Shown here: one piece after another, positions 14,849-21,938 of the stretch
How the letters are laid out: each line of letters starts with the position of its first letter
Numbering within the stretch: the first letter of the stretch is position 1
Source of the DNA: Eubacteriales bacterium
GTDB taxonomy: Bacteria; Bacillota; Clostridia; Lachnospirales; Lachnospiraceae
NCBI GenBank assembly: GCA_030527715.1
Contig: JAUNAF010000016.1
Coordinates: 1-36,166 of the forward strand
Length of the DNA stretch: 36,166 nt
Reading direction: 5' to 3'
Notes under the pieces: generated by a model
What the model saw: only the letters and a program-made list of their open reading frames with translations
The model's database searches: none
Told to the model about the DNA's origin: nothing
Program-made: the position numbers and the translations under genes

Positions 14849-15943
14849 TTACGCTTCTCTCTCGATCTGTTTCACCGAACTTCTCAGCACCGGCTCCTCC
14901 TGGTACAGATATCCTCCGTCAAATTCCGGATTTTCTATCATGTGCACCATGTTCTCTCCCACTTTTCTGCCGAGCGTCTCTTTTGGATGCGGCAGTGAGG
15001 AGATCGGGATCCTTCCGGTCGCCGCAATATAGGAATCATCGATACCGACCACTGACAGTTCCTCCGGCACGGAGCGTCCGTGACGTTCCGCAATGTCGAT
15101 CACCTGCGCTGCGACCTGATCATTATAGCAGAGCACTGCGGTGCAGTCCTCCAGCCGCTTCAGCACGTAGTTTTCGATCTCACTCAGATGCAGAGTCATC
15201 GGTGTGTCGATCCAGATCATCCGATTCTGACTGGTTTTGTATCCCGCATTGAGCATGGCATCCAGATATCCCGCATAGCGCAGCGGTCCCTGCCCGTCAT
15301 CCGACTTGAAAATACCGCCGATCCTGCGGTGTCCCGCATTGAGCAGCACCTCTGTCATGCGTCTTCCGGCTTCCTGGTCATCCAGTCTCACACAGGGCAC
15401 ATCCAGCCCCGGGTAAAATGCATTGAAGCACAGGATCGGAATCCCTCTCTCCTTCAGGATCTCATAATATTTCAGGTTCGGATTCGGCAGCACACTCTTT
15501 ACCGGCTCAAGGATCAGTCCGTCAATATTGTCCTTTTCGATCAGGCCTTCGAGGATCTCCCGCTCTCGCTGGATCCGGTTGTCCGTAAAGGAGACCTGCA
15601 TGCTGTAGCCTGCGCCGGAAAGTGCCCGTTCGATCCCTTTCAGAGTCGGCGGAAAAATGTAGCTCTCATAGAAGGTGCTCACCACAGCAATGCTGCGGTA
15701 ATGCTCGCTTCGCGCCGGCCGGTACTGACCGCCGATATAGCTTCCGCTTCCCTGCACTCTGGTCAGCAGCTTCTGTGCGACCAGATCTCCGGTCGCACGC
15801 CGCACGGTCTGACGGCTGGTAGAGAACTTTTCGGCAAGCTCATTCTCAGACATCAGCTTATCTCCGTATTTCAGAGTGCCGTTCTCGATATTCATTTTCA
15901 CCCAGTCTATGATCTGCTGGTATTTCGTTCCCTTATTTTCCAT
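14849..15943 (-). CDS. GntR-family repressor with LacI-type sugar-binding domain (AraR-like)
   Basis: This 364-residue regulator has an N-terminal winged helix of GntR type (about 1-70; ENELAEKFSTSRQTVRRA is the recognition region) joined to a LacI/periplasmic-binding-protein-like effector domain that starts near residue 82 (SIAVVSTFYESYIF) and includes LILEPVKSV, RRIGGIFKSDDGQG and SVVGIDDSYIA. This is the AraR architecture, in which binding of a sugar releases the DNA. It is the last gene of a sugar ABC transporter operon, 45 bases after a permease gene, so it very likely controls that operon; repeated motifs at 19494-19518 and 20820-20870 are candidate sites. The inducer is unknown; arabinose should not be assumed. 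Confidence 0.9.
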   Translation of the reverse strand: MENKGTKYQQIIDWVKMNIENGTLKYGDKLMSENELAEKFSTSRQTVRRATGDLVAQKLLTRVQGSGSYIGGQYRPARSEHYRSIAVVSTFYESYIFPPTLKGIERALSGAGYSMQVSFTDNRIQREREILEGLIEKDNIDGLILEPVKSVLPNPNLKYYEILKERGIPILCFNAFYPGLDVPCVRLDDQEAGRRMTEVLLNAGHRRIGGIFKSDDGQGPLRYAGYLDAMLNAGYKTSQNRMIWIDTPMTLHLSEIENYVLKRLEDCTAVLCYNDQVAAQVIDIAERHGRSVPEELSVVGIDDSYIAATGRIPISSLPHPKETLGRKVGENMVHMIENPEFDGGYLYQEEPVLRSSVKQIEREA

Positions 15944-15988
15944 AACTCATGCCTCTTATCCGGTTATGCTTTCCAGGTCATTTACCAA

Positions 15989-16996
15989 TTATTTGATAAC
16001 CTTCAGTGACTGTCTGTCCGCAAATACTGCAACGAAGATCAGGAAGATCACGCCCTGTACGAGCTGCATCGCCTGAGTGGTCAGTCCCAGCATATTCAGA
16101 CCTGAGATCAGTACTGTGTAAAGTGTGGAACCGATGATTACATTCAGGAAGCTGCACTTTGCACCTCCGGAGATCGGCATTCCTCCGAGTACCAGCGCGA
16201 TCAGCACCTGTGTCTCCAGCTGATTACCGCCGGATGCGGTCACAGATCCAACCTTGATCGCATTTACAAAAGCAGCGAAACCTGTGATTGCTCCTGCCAG
16301 TACATATACCCAGAACTTCATGCGGTTGGTACGGATACCCGCGAACATTGCAGCCTTCTCTCCTGCACCGATCGCCTTCAGATCCATACCGAATCTGGTA
16401 AAGCGGAAAGCGAGGAAGCCAAGCACGATCACGAGGATCGTACAGCCCATGTAAATATAGAGCGCATTCTTGCTCATGCCGATCATCGTCAGACCGATGT
16501 CTCCTGCTACCGGAGAATTACTGGTCATATACTTGATGATACCGCGGAACAGGAACATCGTACAGATCGTAACGATGAAGGATTTGATCTTTCTGTTTAC
16601 ATGGAAGAAACCATTCACTGCTCCGATGGCTGCGCCGCACAGGATACCTGCTGCGATCGCTGCCGGGATATTCATCCCTGCCGCCTTTAATGCCTCATTT
16701 TTAGAAACCAGGCAGACTGCGATGGATGCCATACCCAGGATGGATCCCTGGGAAAAGTCCAGACCGCCCATCGTCATGATAAAGAAGACTCCTGTGGAGG
16801 CGATCATTGTTACATATACCTGAGACATAACCAGCGGAAGCTTCTGATACATTCTGCCGGCAGTCAGGATGTTAAATACGATAAATACGATAACGAGACC
16901 TGCGATCGGAAGAATGGAACGGATCATAGAGATCCTTGACATTTTTTTCAGTTCCTCCTCACGGGAAACCTCTTTTGCACTTGTATTCTCAGCCAT
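15989..16996 (-). CDS. Sugar ABC transporter permease (RbsC-like), second subunit
   Basis: This 335-residue membrane protein belongs to the branched RbsC/MglC permease family: about eight to ten hydrophobic segments, the signature GGLDFSQGSILGMASI, and the coupling-helix region with GAGEKAAMFAGIRTNRMKF, followed by VLGGMPISGGAKCSFLN. Together with the other permease (18507-19472) it would form a heterodimeric channel energised by the ATPase at 17008-18489. AAGGAGGAAGAAC precedes the ATG; the gap to the ATPase gene is 11 bases. The charged N-terminal 25 residues are soluble and resemble nothing specific. Confidence 0.9.
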   Translation of the reverse strand: MAENTSAKEVSREEELKKMSRISMIRSILPIAGLVIVFIVFNILTAGRMYQKLPLVMSQVYVTMIASTGVFFIMTMGGLDFSQGSILGMASIAVCLVSKNEALKAAGMNIPAAIAAGILCGAAIGAVNGFFHVNRKIKSFIVTICTMFLFRGIIKYMTSNSPVAGDIGLTMIGMSKNALYIYMGCTILVIVLGFLAFRFTRFGMDLKAIGAGEKAAMFAGIRTNRMKFWVYVLAGAITGFAAFVNAIKVGSVTASGGNQLETQVLIALVLGGMPISGGAKCSFLNVIIGSTLYTVLISGLNMLGLTTQAMQLVQGVIFLIFVAVFADRQSLKVIK

Positions 16997-17007
16997 GTTC
17001 TTCCTCC

Positions 17008-18489
17008 TTAAACCATATTCGCGATCAGGCTGTTCTCATCCAGGTCCTTGCTGCGCTCCAGATGTCCGCTGATTTTGCCGTCCTTCATCACCATGATGCG
17101 GTCGCACATACCGATCAGCTCCATCAACTCCTCAGAGATCATAATGAAGGACTTTCCTTCTTTTCTCATGCGGTCCATCAGCTGGTAGATATCCTGTTTT
17201 ACCTTGACATCGATGCCTCGGGTCGGGCTGTCAAATACCAGAATGTCTGCATCCTTTCCGATCCAGCGTGCAAGTACTACCTTCTGCTTGTTGCCGCCGG
17301 ACAGATCTGCAACAAACTGATCCGTATTGACCATCTTTACAGACATTTCCTTTGCATGCTTCTCAGCAAAGTCTTTCATCTTCCTGCGGTTGGTGATAAA
17401 GCCAACAGACGGGAGGCAGATATTGTCACCGATGCTCTGATTCAGCACGATGGATTCGTTGTCTCTGTCCTTTGAGGTATAGGCAATTCCGTGTGCAATG
17501 GCGGTCTTGATGCTGTTGATCTGGGTACCGTCTGCCAGTGTCACACTTCCGGTGCGGTCGTAGGAGGCACCGAAGCAGGCCTTGCCGATCTCATGCATAC
17601 CGGACTCTGACAGTCCGCCGAAACCGAGGATCTCGCCTTTATGCAGCTCAAAGCTGACATTTTCGATCTGTCCCGGCACGGTCACATCCTTCACTGTCAT
17701 GACCACCTCATCGGAGATCTTCTCTCCGAAGTCTGCACGGTAATAATTACCGGTGATCTCACGTCCGACCATGAGTTTCTTCAGTCCGTCCTCATCGATC
17801 TCAGAGCTCTTTACGGTATCAATGTAAACACCGTCTCGAAGCACGGTGATCGTGTCAGACATCTGAAGGATCTCCGGCAGGTCATGGGAGATAAAGATGA
17901 TCGTATCGCCCTCTTCACGGATACGGTTCATCTGCTTGTACAGCTCCTCACGTCCTTCCTGTGAGAGTGCTGTAGTTGTCTCATCGATGACAACGATCTT
18001 CGGTTTGAAGTAGGTAGCCTTTACAATCTCGATCAGCTTTCTGTCCTCAAAGTTATAGACATCTACCATATCCGAAGCCTTGATGCGTGTGAAGCCGTAG
18101 CTGTTCAGCAGCTCCTGTGCCTCTCGTATCATCGCATTGGTATTTTTAAATCCGTATTTTACGAATCTCTTCTCATGTCCGAGGAAAATATTCTCTGCCA
18201 CGGTAAGACCGGACAGTGTACCAAGCTCCTGCACGATGATCGAAATTCCCTGATCATTTGCCTCTACCTGATTTTTCGGATGAACCTCTTTGCCATCCAG
18301 AATGAAGGTACCGCTGTCGATGGAGTAAATGCCGGTCAGCATATTGGTCAGTGTGGACTTTCCGGAACCGTTCTCTCCGATCAGGGCATGTACCTCTCCC
18401 TTATTGATATTGAATGAAACATTCTGCACAGCCTTCGTGATACCGAAGGATTTGCAGAGATTCTGAACCTGTAATCTTACTTCGCTCAT
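17008..18489 (-). CDS. Sugar ABC transporter ATP-binding protein (RbsA/MglA-like, two NBDs)
   Basis: The 493-residue protein has two fused nucleotide-binding domains. NBD1 (about 1-240) has an intact Walker A GENGSGKST and Walker B VVIDETT, but its signature region reads YNFEDRKLIEI instead of LSxGQ. NBD2 (about 250-493) has no Walker A lysine (GGLSESGMHEIG), a good signature DLSGGNKQKV, and Walker B VFDSPTRGID where Ser replaces the catalytic Glu. Because sites form between domains, this gives one complete ATP site (NBD1 Walker A/B with NBD2 signature) and one degenerate site. Permease genes flank it on both sides with 11 and 17 base gaps. GGAGG lies six bases before the ATG. Confidence 0.93.
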   Translation of the reverse strand: MSEVRLQVQNLCKSFGITKAVQNVSFNINKGEVHALIGENGSGKSTLTNMLTGIYSIDSGTFILDGKEVHPKNQVEANDQGISIIVQELGTLSGLTVAENIFLGHEKRFVKYGFKNTNAMIREAQELLNSYGFTRIKASDMVDVYNFEDRKLIEIVKATYFKPKIVVIDETTTALSQEGREELYKQMNRIREEGDTIIFISHDLPEILQMSDTITVLRDGVYIDTVKSSEIDEDGLKKLMVGREITGNYYRADFGEKISDEVVMTVKDVTVPGQIENVSFELHKGEILGFGGLSESGMHEIGKACFGASYDRTGSVTLADGTQINSIKTAIAHGIAYTSKDRDNESIVLNQSIGDNICLPSVGFITNRRKMKDFAEKHAKEMSVKMVNTDQFVADLSGGNKQKVVLARWIGKDADILVFDSPTRGIDVKVKQDIYQLMDRMRKEGKSFIMISEELMELIGMCDRIMVMKDGKISGHLERSKDLDENSLIANMV

Positions 18490-18506
18490 CTCATACCTCC
18501 CTGGTA

Positions 18507-19472
18507 TTATTTAACGATCTCACCCTTGCCTGCCACGGTGGTCAGGGTTACGATAATTAACAGTGCAAATCCTGAGATCACGTCATTTACTGCGGTCGGG
18601 GCGCCCATTGCCACAAATCCGTAGTAGATGATCTGCAGGAAAAATTCTCCGATGATGATCGCCGGGATCGGAATACCGTTCTTCTTCAGTGCCAGACCGA
18701 GGAAGCAGCCCATCGTCGGATAGAAGTTACGGCTCATGGAAGCCATGCCGGTCTCTGCTACCATGGAGGATCCGTAACTGATGGTCAGGATCGCCTCCAC
18801 GCCGAAGAAGGCACCGGAGATCAGAAAGGCAAGACGTTTGTACTTGTTTACGTCAATACCCATATTTTTCGCTACAAACTCGTTGGAACCGATCGCATAA
18901 GTGTAGGTACCGATCCTCGTGTAATTCAGAAGCATATAAGCAGCCACAAAGGCGATCACTGCCAGGATCAGGTTGCCCGGCATTCTTCCGAGTCCTCTCA
19001 GATTGGAAGAGATCGTTGCGGACTGTCCGTTTGCAATATAGCTGGCGATGGACTCATAGATCAGCGCCAGACCGGTGGTAACGATCATGGACGGAATGCG
19101 GAGCTTTACATAGAGGAAGCCGTTGACCGCACCCACCAGTGCACCGCAGGCGATACAACCAAGCACCAGTCCCGGATATCCCAGGTTGAATCTGGTCGCC
19201 AGCACCGCACCTACGATGGAGGAGAGCATGATGTTCGCACCGATGGAAAAGTCGAACATTCCCATAACCATGACAAAATAGAAGCCTACGGAACCGGCTG
19301 AGATCATCAGCGATGATTCAAAATAGCTCAGCATGTTTTTTGCTGAACCGAAGTTTCCCGGTGTGACGATCTTAAACACACCCCAGGATAATACGACAAG
19401 AAGAAGCAGGACCAGATATCCCATGGTTTTTCCAGAGATCTTCCTCTTCGATACTGCTGCAGAAGTTTCCAT
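18507..19472 (-). CDS. Sugar ABC transporter permease (RbsC-like), first subunit
   Basis: This roughly 321-residue membrane protein shows the RbsC-family phrases GMFDFSIGANIMLSSIVGA, IPSMIVTTGLALIYESIA and YAIGSNEFVAKNMGIDVNKYKRL. The frame stays open to an ATG at 19538, but that extension would translate a terminator hairpin and its T run; the ATG at 19472 has GAGGT eight bases upstream and gives a normal N terminus. The gene follows the binding protein after a 170-base gap containing two strong hairpins, so permease expression is probably set well below that of the binding protein. It is followed closely by the ATPase gene. Confidence 0.9.
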   Translation of the reverse strand: METSAAVSKRKISGKTMGYLVLLLLVVLSWGVFKIVTPGNFGSAKNMLSYFESSLMISAGSVGFYFVMVMGMFDFSIGANIMLSSIVGAVLATRFNLGYPGLVLGCIACGALVGAVNGFLYVKLRIPSMIVTTGLALIYESIASYIANGQSATISSNLRGLGRMPGNLILAVIAFVAAYMLLNYTRIGTYTYAIGSNEFVAKNMGIDVNKYKRLAFLISGAFFGVEAILTISYGSSMVAETGMASMSRNFYPTMGCFLGLALKKNGIPIPAIIIGEFFLQIIYYGFVAMGAPTAVNDVISGFALLIIVTLTTVAGKGEIVK

Positions 19473-19493
19473 ACCATTTACCTCATTTTGGAA

Positions 19494-19518
19494 AAGTTGT
19501 ACTTCACATGTTGTTGTA
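19494..19518 (-). promoter_or_regulatory. Operator-like motif upstream of the first permease gene
   Basis: The plus-strand sequence AAGTTGTACTTCACATGTTGT closely matches AAGTTGTACTTTACAAGTTGT at 20820-20840 upstream of the binding-protein gene. Both lie just before the gene's ribosome site, suggesting a second binding site for the same regulator. Confidence 0.45.
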
Positions 19519-19548
19519 AAAAAAAACAGGCCGAACATTCGGAGCCTG
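19518..19548 (-). terminator. Internal terminator between binding protein and permease
   Basis: On the minus strand CAGG and CCGAA pair with TTCGG and CCTG (two-base bulge), followed by nine T. It lies inside the operon, so it is probably a partial terminator. Confidence 0.8.
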
Positions 19549-19578
19549 ATGACGCTTTTTCTCTGTCATCGGAGATAA

Positions 19579-19611
19579 GAGGGGCCGATACCATATCTGA
19601 TACCGGCCCTC
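19579..19611 (-). other. Strong hairpin after the binding-protein gene
   Basis: GAGGGCCGGTATCA pairs with TGGTATCGGCCCCTC (two G-U pairs, one bulge) 31 bases after the stop codon on the minus strand. No T run follows it directly. A 3' stability hairpin protecting the upstream message is likely. Confidence 0.65.
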
Positions 19612-19642
19612 ACTTAAAAGCCGAGACAAAAGTTACAAAAAA

Positions 19643-20776
19643 TTATTTCGCTGCTCTTGCTGCTGCATCTTCGATAGAAAGTGCTGCTGCGGTTGCTGTA
19701 AGCTCCTCAAGACTCTGATCAGCCATAGCCTTGAACTCATCAGCAGTGTACGGAAGCTGATCTACGAAATACTGCTCGTATGCCTTGTAGTCTTCCGGAG
19801 AAGATACATACAGGTACGGGAAGTTGATCTCATTGAAGGTTCCTGCGAAGTCTGTGTAGTTGCCCTTAACTGCATTGTAAACCATCATGAATGCGAACAG
19901 CGGGTCGCAGTAATGTCCGCCGGACTCACCTGCCATGGAACCGTTCTCAAGTCTCTCGCCGAGGTCCGGAAGGAAGTCGGTAGATACGATGGAGATCTCA
20001 CCGGTCTTGCCTGCTGCTTCTACTGCAGAGATAGCTCCCTGAAGAGGCTCTCCGCCGCCGCCTGCCGGGATCAGTGCATCAAGTGTCGGATCTGCACTCA
20101 TCAGAGCGTTTGCTGCCTTTGCGCCACCCTCAGAGGTAGTACCTGCGTACTGCGGCTCGGAAAGAGTTGCCTGATCATCCGGATGCTCCGCATTCCATTT
20201 CTCAACGCCTGCCTGATAGCCCTGCCATCTGCCGAGCCATGTTGCATCGCCCTGCTCCCATCCGATCAGACCGATGTTTCTGCAGCCCTTCTCAAGAAGG
20301 ATGTCTACCAGTTTCTCACCGTTTTCCGGCTCATTCTCATGAACTGCACCTACATAGTACGGTGAAGCCTTAGCCAGCTCATAGATATCGCTGCTGTTCT
20401 CTTCGCTGATCACGCGGAAGAACTGTGCGATGTAAACTTCATTCTGCTGTGCAGTTGCGATCGCGGACTGCATCTCGGTATCTGCAGAGTTGCAGATGAT
20501 GATACCCTGACATCCTGCTGCTGCAAGTGTCTCAACAGATGCGGTAACATCCTCAGATACATGACCCTGGTCTACATACTGTACTTCAACGCCGAGTGCT
20601 GCTGCAGCCTCGTCGATGACCCACTTACACTGGGAACCGAGAACGTCGGTTGAACTCCAAATAGATACACCGATCTTGATCGGCTCATCTGCTGCCATTG
20701 CTGTAAAGCCTGTGCCTGCGAAGCTGGTAACTACCATAGATGCTGCCAGCATTGCTCCGAGTAATTTCTTTTTCAT
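19643..20776 (-). CDS. Sugar-binding protein of the ABC transporter, no lipobox
   Basis: The 377-residue product is a periplasmic-binding-protein-like (Peripla_BP_4/RbsB-type) solute receptor: IKIGVSIWSSTDVLGSQCKW starts the first lobe, and ETLAAAGCQGIIICN, RNIGLIGWEQGD and IPAGGGGEPLQGAISAVEA mark the sugar-binding fold. The N terminus is a signal peptide (basic MKKK, hydrophobic core, AMA-A cleavage near residue 29) but contains no cysteine, so it cannot be a lipoprotein, which is unusual for a Gram-positive receptor. The C terminus ends in an Ala-rich helix. AAGGAGG precedes the ATG. It is the first gene of the operon, with a strong promoter at 20979-21007. The sugar is unknown. Confidence 0.9.
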   Translation of the reverse strand: MKKKLLGAMLAASMVVTSFAGTGFTAMAADEPIKIGVSIWSSTDVLGSQCKWVIDEAAAALGVEVQYVDQGHVSEDVTASVETLAAAGCQGIIICNSADTEMQSAIATAQQNEVYIAQFFRVISEENSSDIYELAKASPYYVGAVHENEPENGEKLVDILLEKGCRNIGLIGWEQGDATWLGRWQGYQAGVEKWNAEHPDDQATLSEPQYAGTTSEGGAKAANALMSADPTLDALIPAGGGGEPLQGAISAVEAAGKTGEISIVSTDFLPDLGERLENGSMAGESGGHYCDPLFAFMMVYNAVKGNYTDFAGTFNEINFPYLYVSSPEDYKAYEQYFVDQLPYTADEFKAMADQSLEELTATAAALSIEDAAARAAK

Positions 20777-20819
20777 GTTGAATCCTCCTTAAGCTGTATG
20801 TGTTTTATAGTTGCTTTTT

Positions 20820-20870
20820 AAGTTGTACTTTACAAGTTGTATCTTCATTTAACTTGTATACTAACTTGAC
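20820..20870 (-). promoter_or_regulatory. Cluster of ACTTGT-type operator motifs upstream of the binding protein
   Basis: Within 51 bases there are AAGTTGTACTT (20820-20830), the palindrome TACAAGTTGTA (20831-20841), AACTTGTATA (20851-20860) and TAACTTGA (20862-20869). A further TACAAGTT lies between the -35 and -10 of the promoter (21001-20994). The repeats are downstream of the transcription start, as expected for repressor sites; the AraR-like gene product of this operon is the natural candidate. Confidence 0.5.
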
Positions 20871-20978
20871 CGCTCCGAGTTTCAGGGCATCTGCCTATTG
20901 TTTTATGCATTCTAACCAATTTATTGTTTTAAAACGCATTTCCAATTTGCATTTTGCCTTGTCCTCATCTGTGTCTAC

Positions 20979-21007
20979 ACTATACATCTCGCAAACTTGT
21001 ATGTCAA
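20979..21007 (-). promoter_or_regulatory. Promoter of the sugar ABC transporter operon
   Basis: On the minus strand a consensus TTGACA (21007-21002) and TATAGT (20984-20979) are 17 bases apart. It lies about 200 bases upstream of the binding-protein ATG, leaving a long leader that holds the operator-like motifs. The rest of the 21008-21112 gap shows nothing else. Confidence 0.75.
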
Positions 21008-21112
21008 TACGTAAATACATCTTTGTAAAAATCACACATTTTTGACAGATTCATTTTATCTAATATCACCTATCGAAACCTTCTCCGCTCCTTTTTCTGC
21101 CCTTCCTTACAG

Positions 21113-21174
21113 CGAAAAAGATCCCGAAAACCGGCTGCACATGCTCTTTATGTGCGATCCGATTTCCGGGATCT
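21113..21174 (-). terminator. Terminator after the sigma-like gene
   Basis: On the minus strand AGATCCCGGAAA pairs with TTTTCGGGATCT, enclosing an inner hairpin GCACAT/ATGTGC, and is followed by four to five T. The stem begins 25 bases after the stop codon. Confidence 0.8.
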
Positions 21175-21198
21175 TCTGATATTCTACCTGTCAGTTTT

Positions 21199-21921
21199 CT
21201 ACTCTGTCTCGTCTCCGGTCAGGCGAAGGATATCCTTCATCTCTTCCGGCTCCATGTCCAGAATGATTGCCAGCTCATTCACACTGAACGGTGTCTCGTT
21301 TCCATCCTCATCCTCGGACAGATCCTTGACTGCCTCATCCAGCTTCCGCACTTTCTCCACCAGCGCCGCATCCGAAATACTGCGCTGCTGATATCCGGAA
21401 AGTGCCTCCTGAAGTCCGCTGCGCATCAGAGCGATCACCTGCTCCTCTTCCTCTGCCTGCTCCAGTGCCGCAAACAGACTGAGGTTTGCTTCCTGGATCT
21501 GATCCGCCAGGGATACCTCTTCTGTGTAGAATTCCAGAGCCGCTTCAAGCGCTGCACCAAGCAGCCGCTCTCTCGGCTCTCCCTTCATCGAAGAGCGGCA
21601 GTCCTCCAGATACTCACGGTCCTGTTCACTCAGGCGCTCGATCACGCTCTCCACAGCTGACTTTCTGCTGCGTTCTTCCTCAGTTTCTGAAGCCTCCTCG
21701 GCGTCCCTGTCTGCCAGAGTTCCTGTCTCGGCAGCCGCTTCCATACCTTCCACCTGCACACCCTGCAGTCCAAGGTAGCGCAGCAGCTCCTTCTGCTGAA
21801 CCGCGGACAGCTCCAGACCTTCCAGAGCCTGTCTCACTTCTTCCGCATGAAGCAGGCCGCCCTGTTCCTTTGCCTGAACCAGCAGCGCCGCCATCTTTTC
21901 CTGAAATTTCTGTATCTCCAT
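21199..21921 (-). CDS. Degenerate sigma-70-like acidic protein without region 4
   Basis: The 240-residue product is not a standard family I can name, but it lines up with primary sigma factors. Residues 10-57 (AALLVQAKEQGGLLHAEEV to LGLQGVQV) match region 1.1 (compare E. coli LLVTRGKEQGYLTYAEV and MGIQV). Residues 137-155 (SLADQIQEANLSLFAALEQ) match the core-binding FLDLIQEGNLGL segment of region 2. Residues 184-236 (NELAIILDMEPEEMKDILRL) match region 3. The part that should recognise the -10 element (156-180) is AEEEEQVIALMRSGL, with no aromatic or basic DNA-contacting residues, and there is no region 4. The protein is strongly acidic. It could bind core polymerase without binding promoters. 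It lies 17 bases after the lipoprotein gene, with a weak ribosome site, and ends at a terminator. Confidence 0.6.
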   Translation of the reverse strand: MEIQKFQEKMAALLVQAKEQGGLLHAEEVRQALEGLELSAVQQKELLRYLGLQGVQVEGMEAAAETGTLADRDAEEASETEEERSRKSAVESVIERLSEQDREYLEDCRSSMKGEPRERLLGAALEAALEFYTEEVSLADQIQEANLSLFAALEQAEEEEQVIALMRSGLQEALSGYQQRSISDAALVEKVRKLDEAVKDLSEDEDGNETPFSVNELAIILDMEPEEMKDILRLTGDETE

Positions 21922-21938
21922 AAATTACCTGTATCCTG

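Noticed and set aside
14849-15943. LacI-family repressor
   Set aside because: The DNA-binding part is a GntR winged helix; only the effector domain is LacI-like.
19473-19538. Upstream ATG of the first permease, giving an FFFTTT-rich N terminus
   Set aside because: It would translate the T run of a terminator and has no ribosome site; the ATG at 19472 is better.
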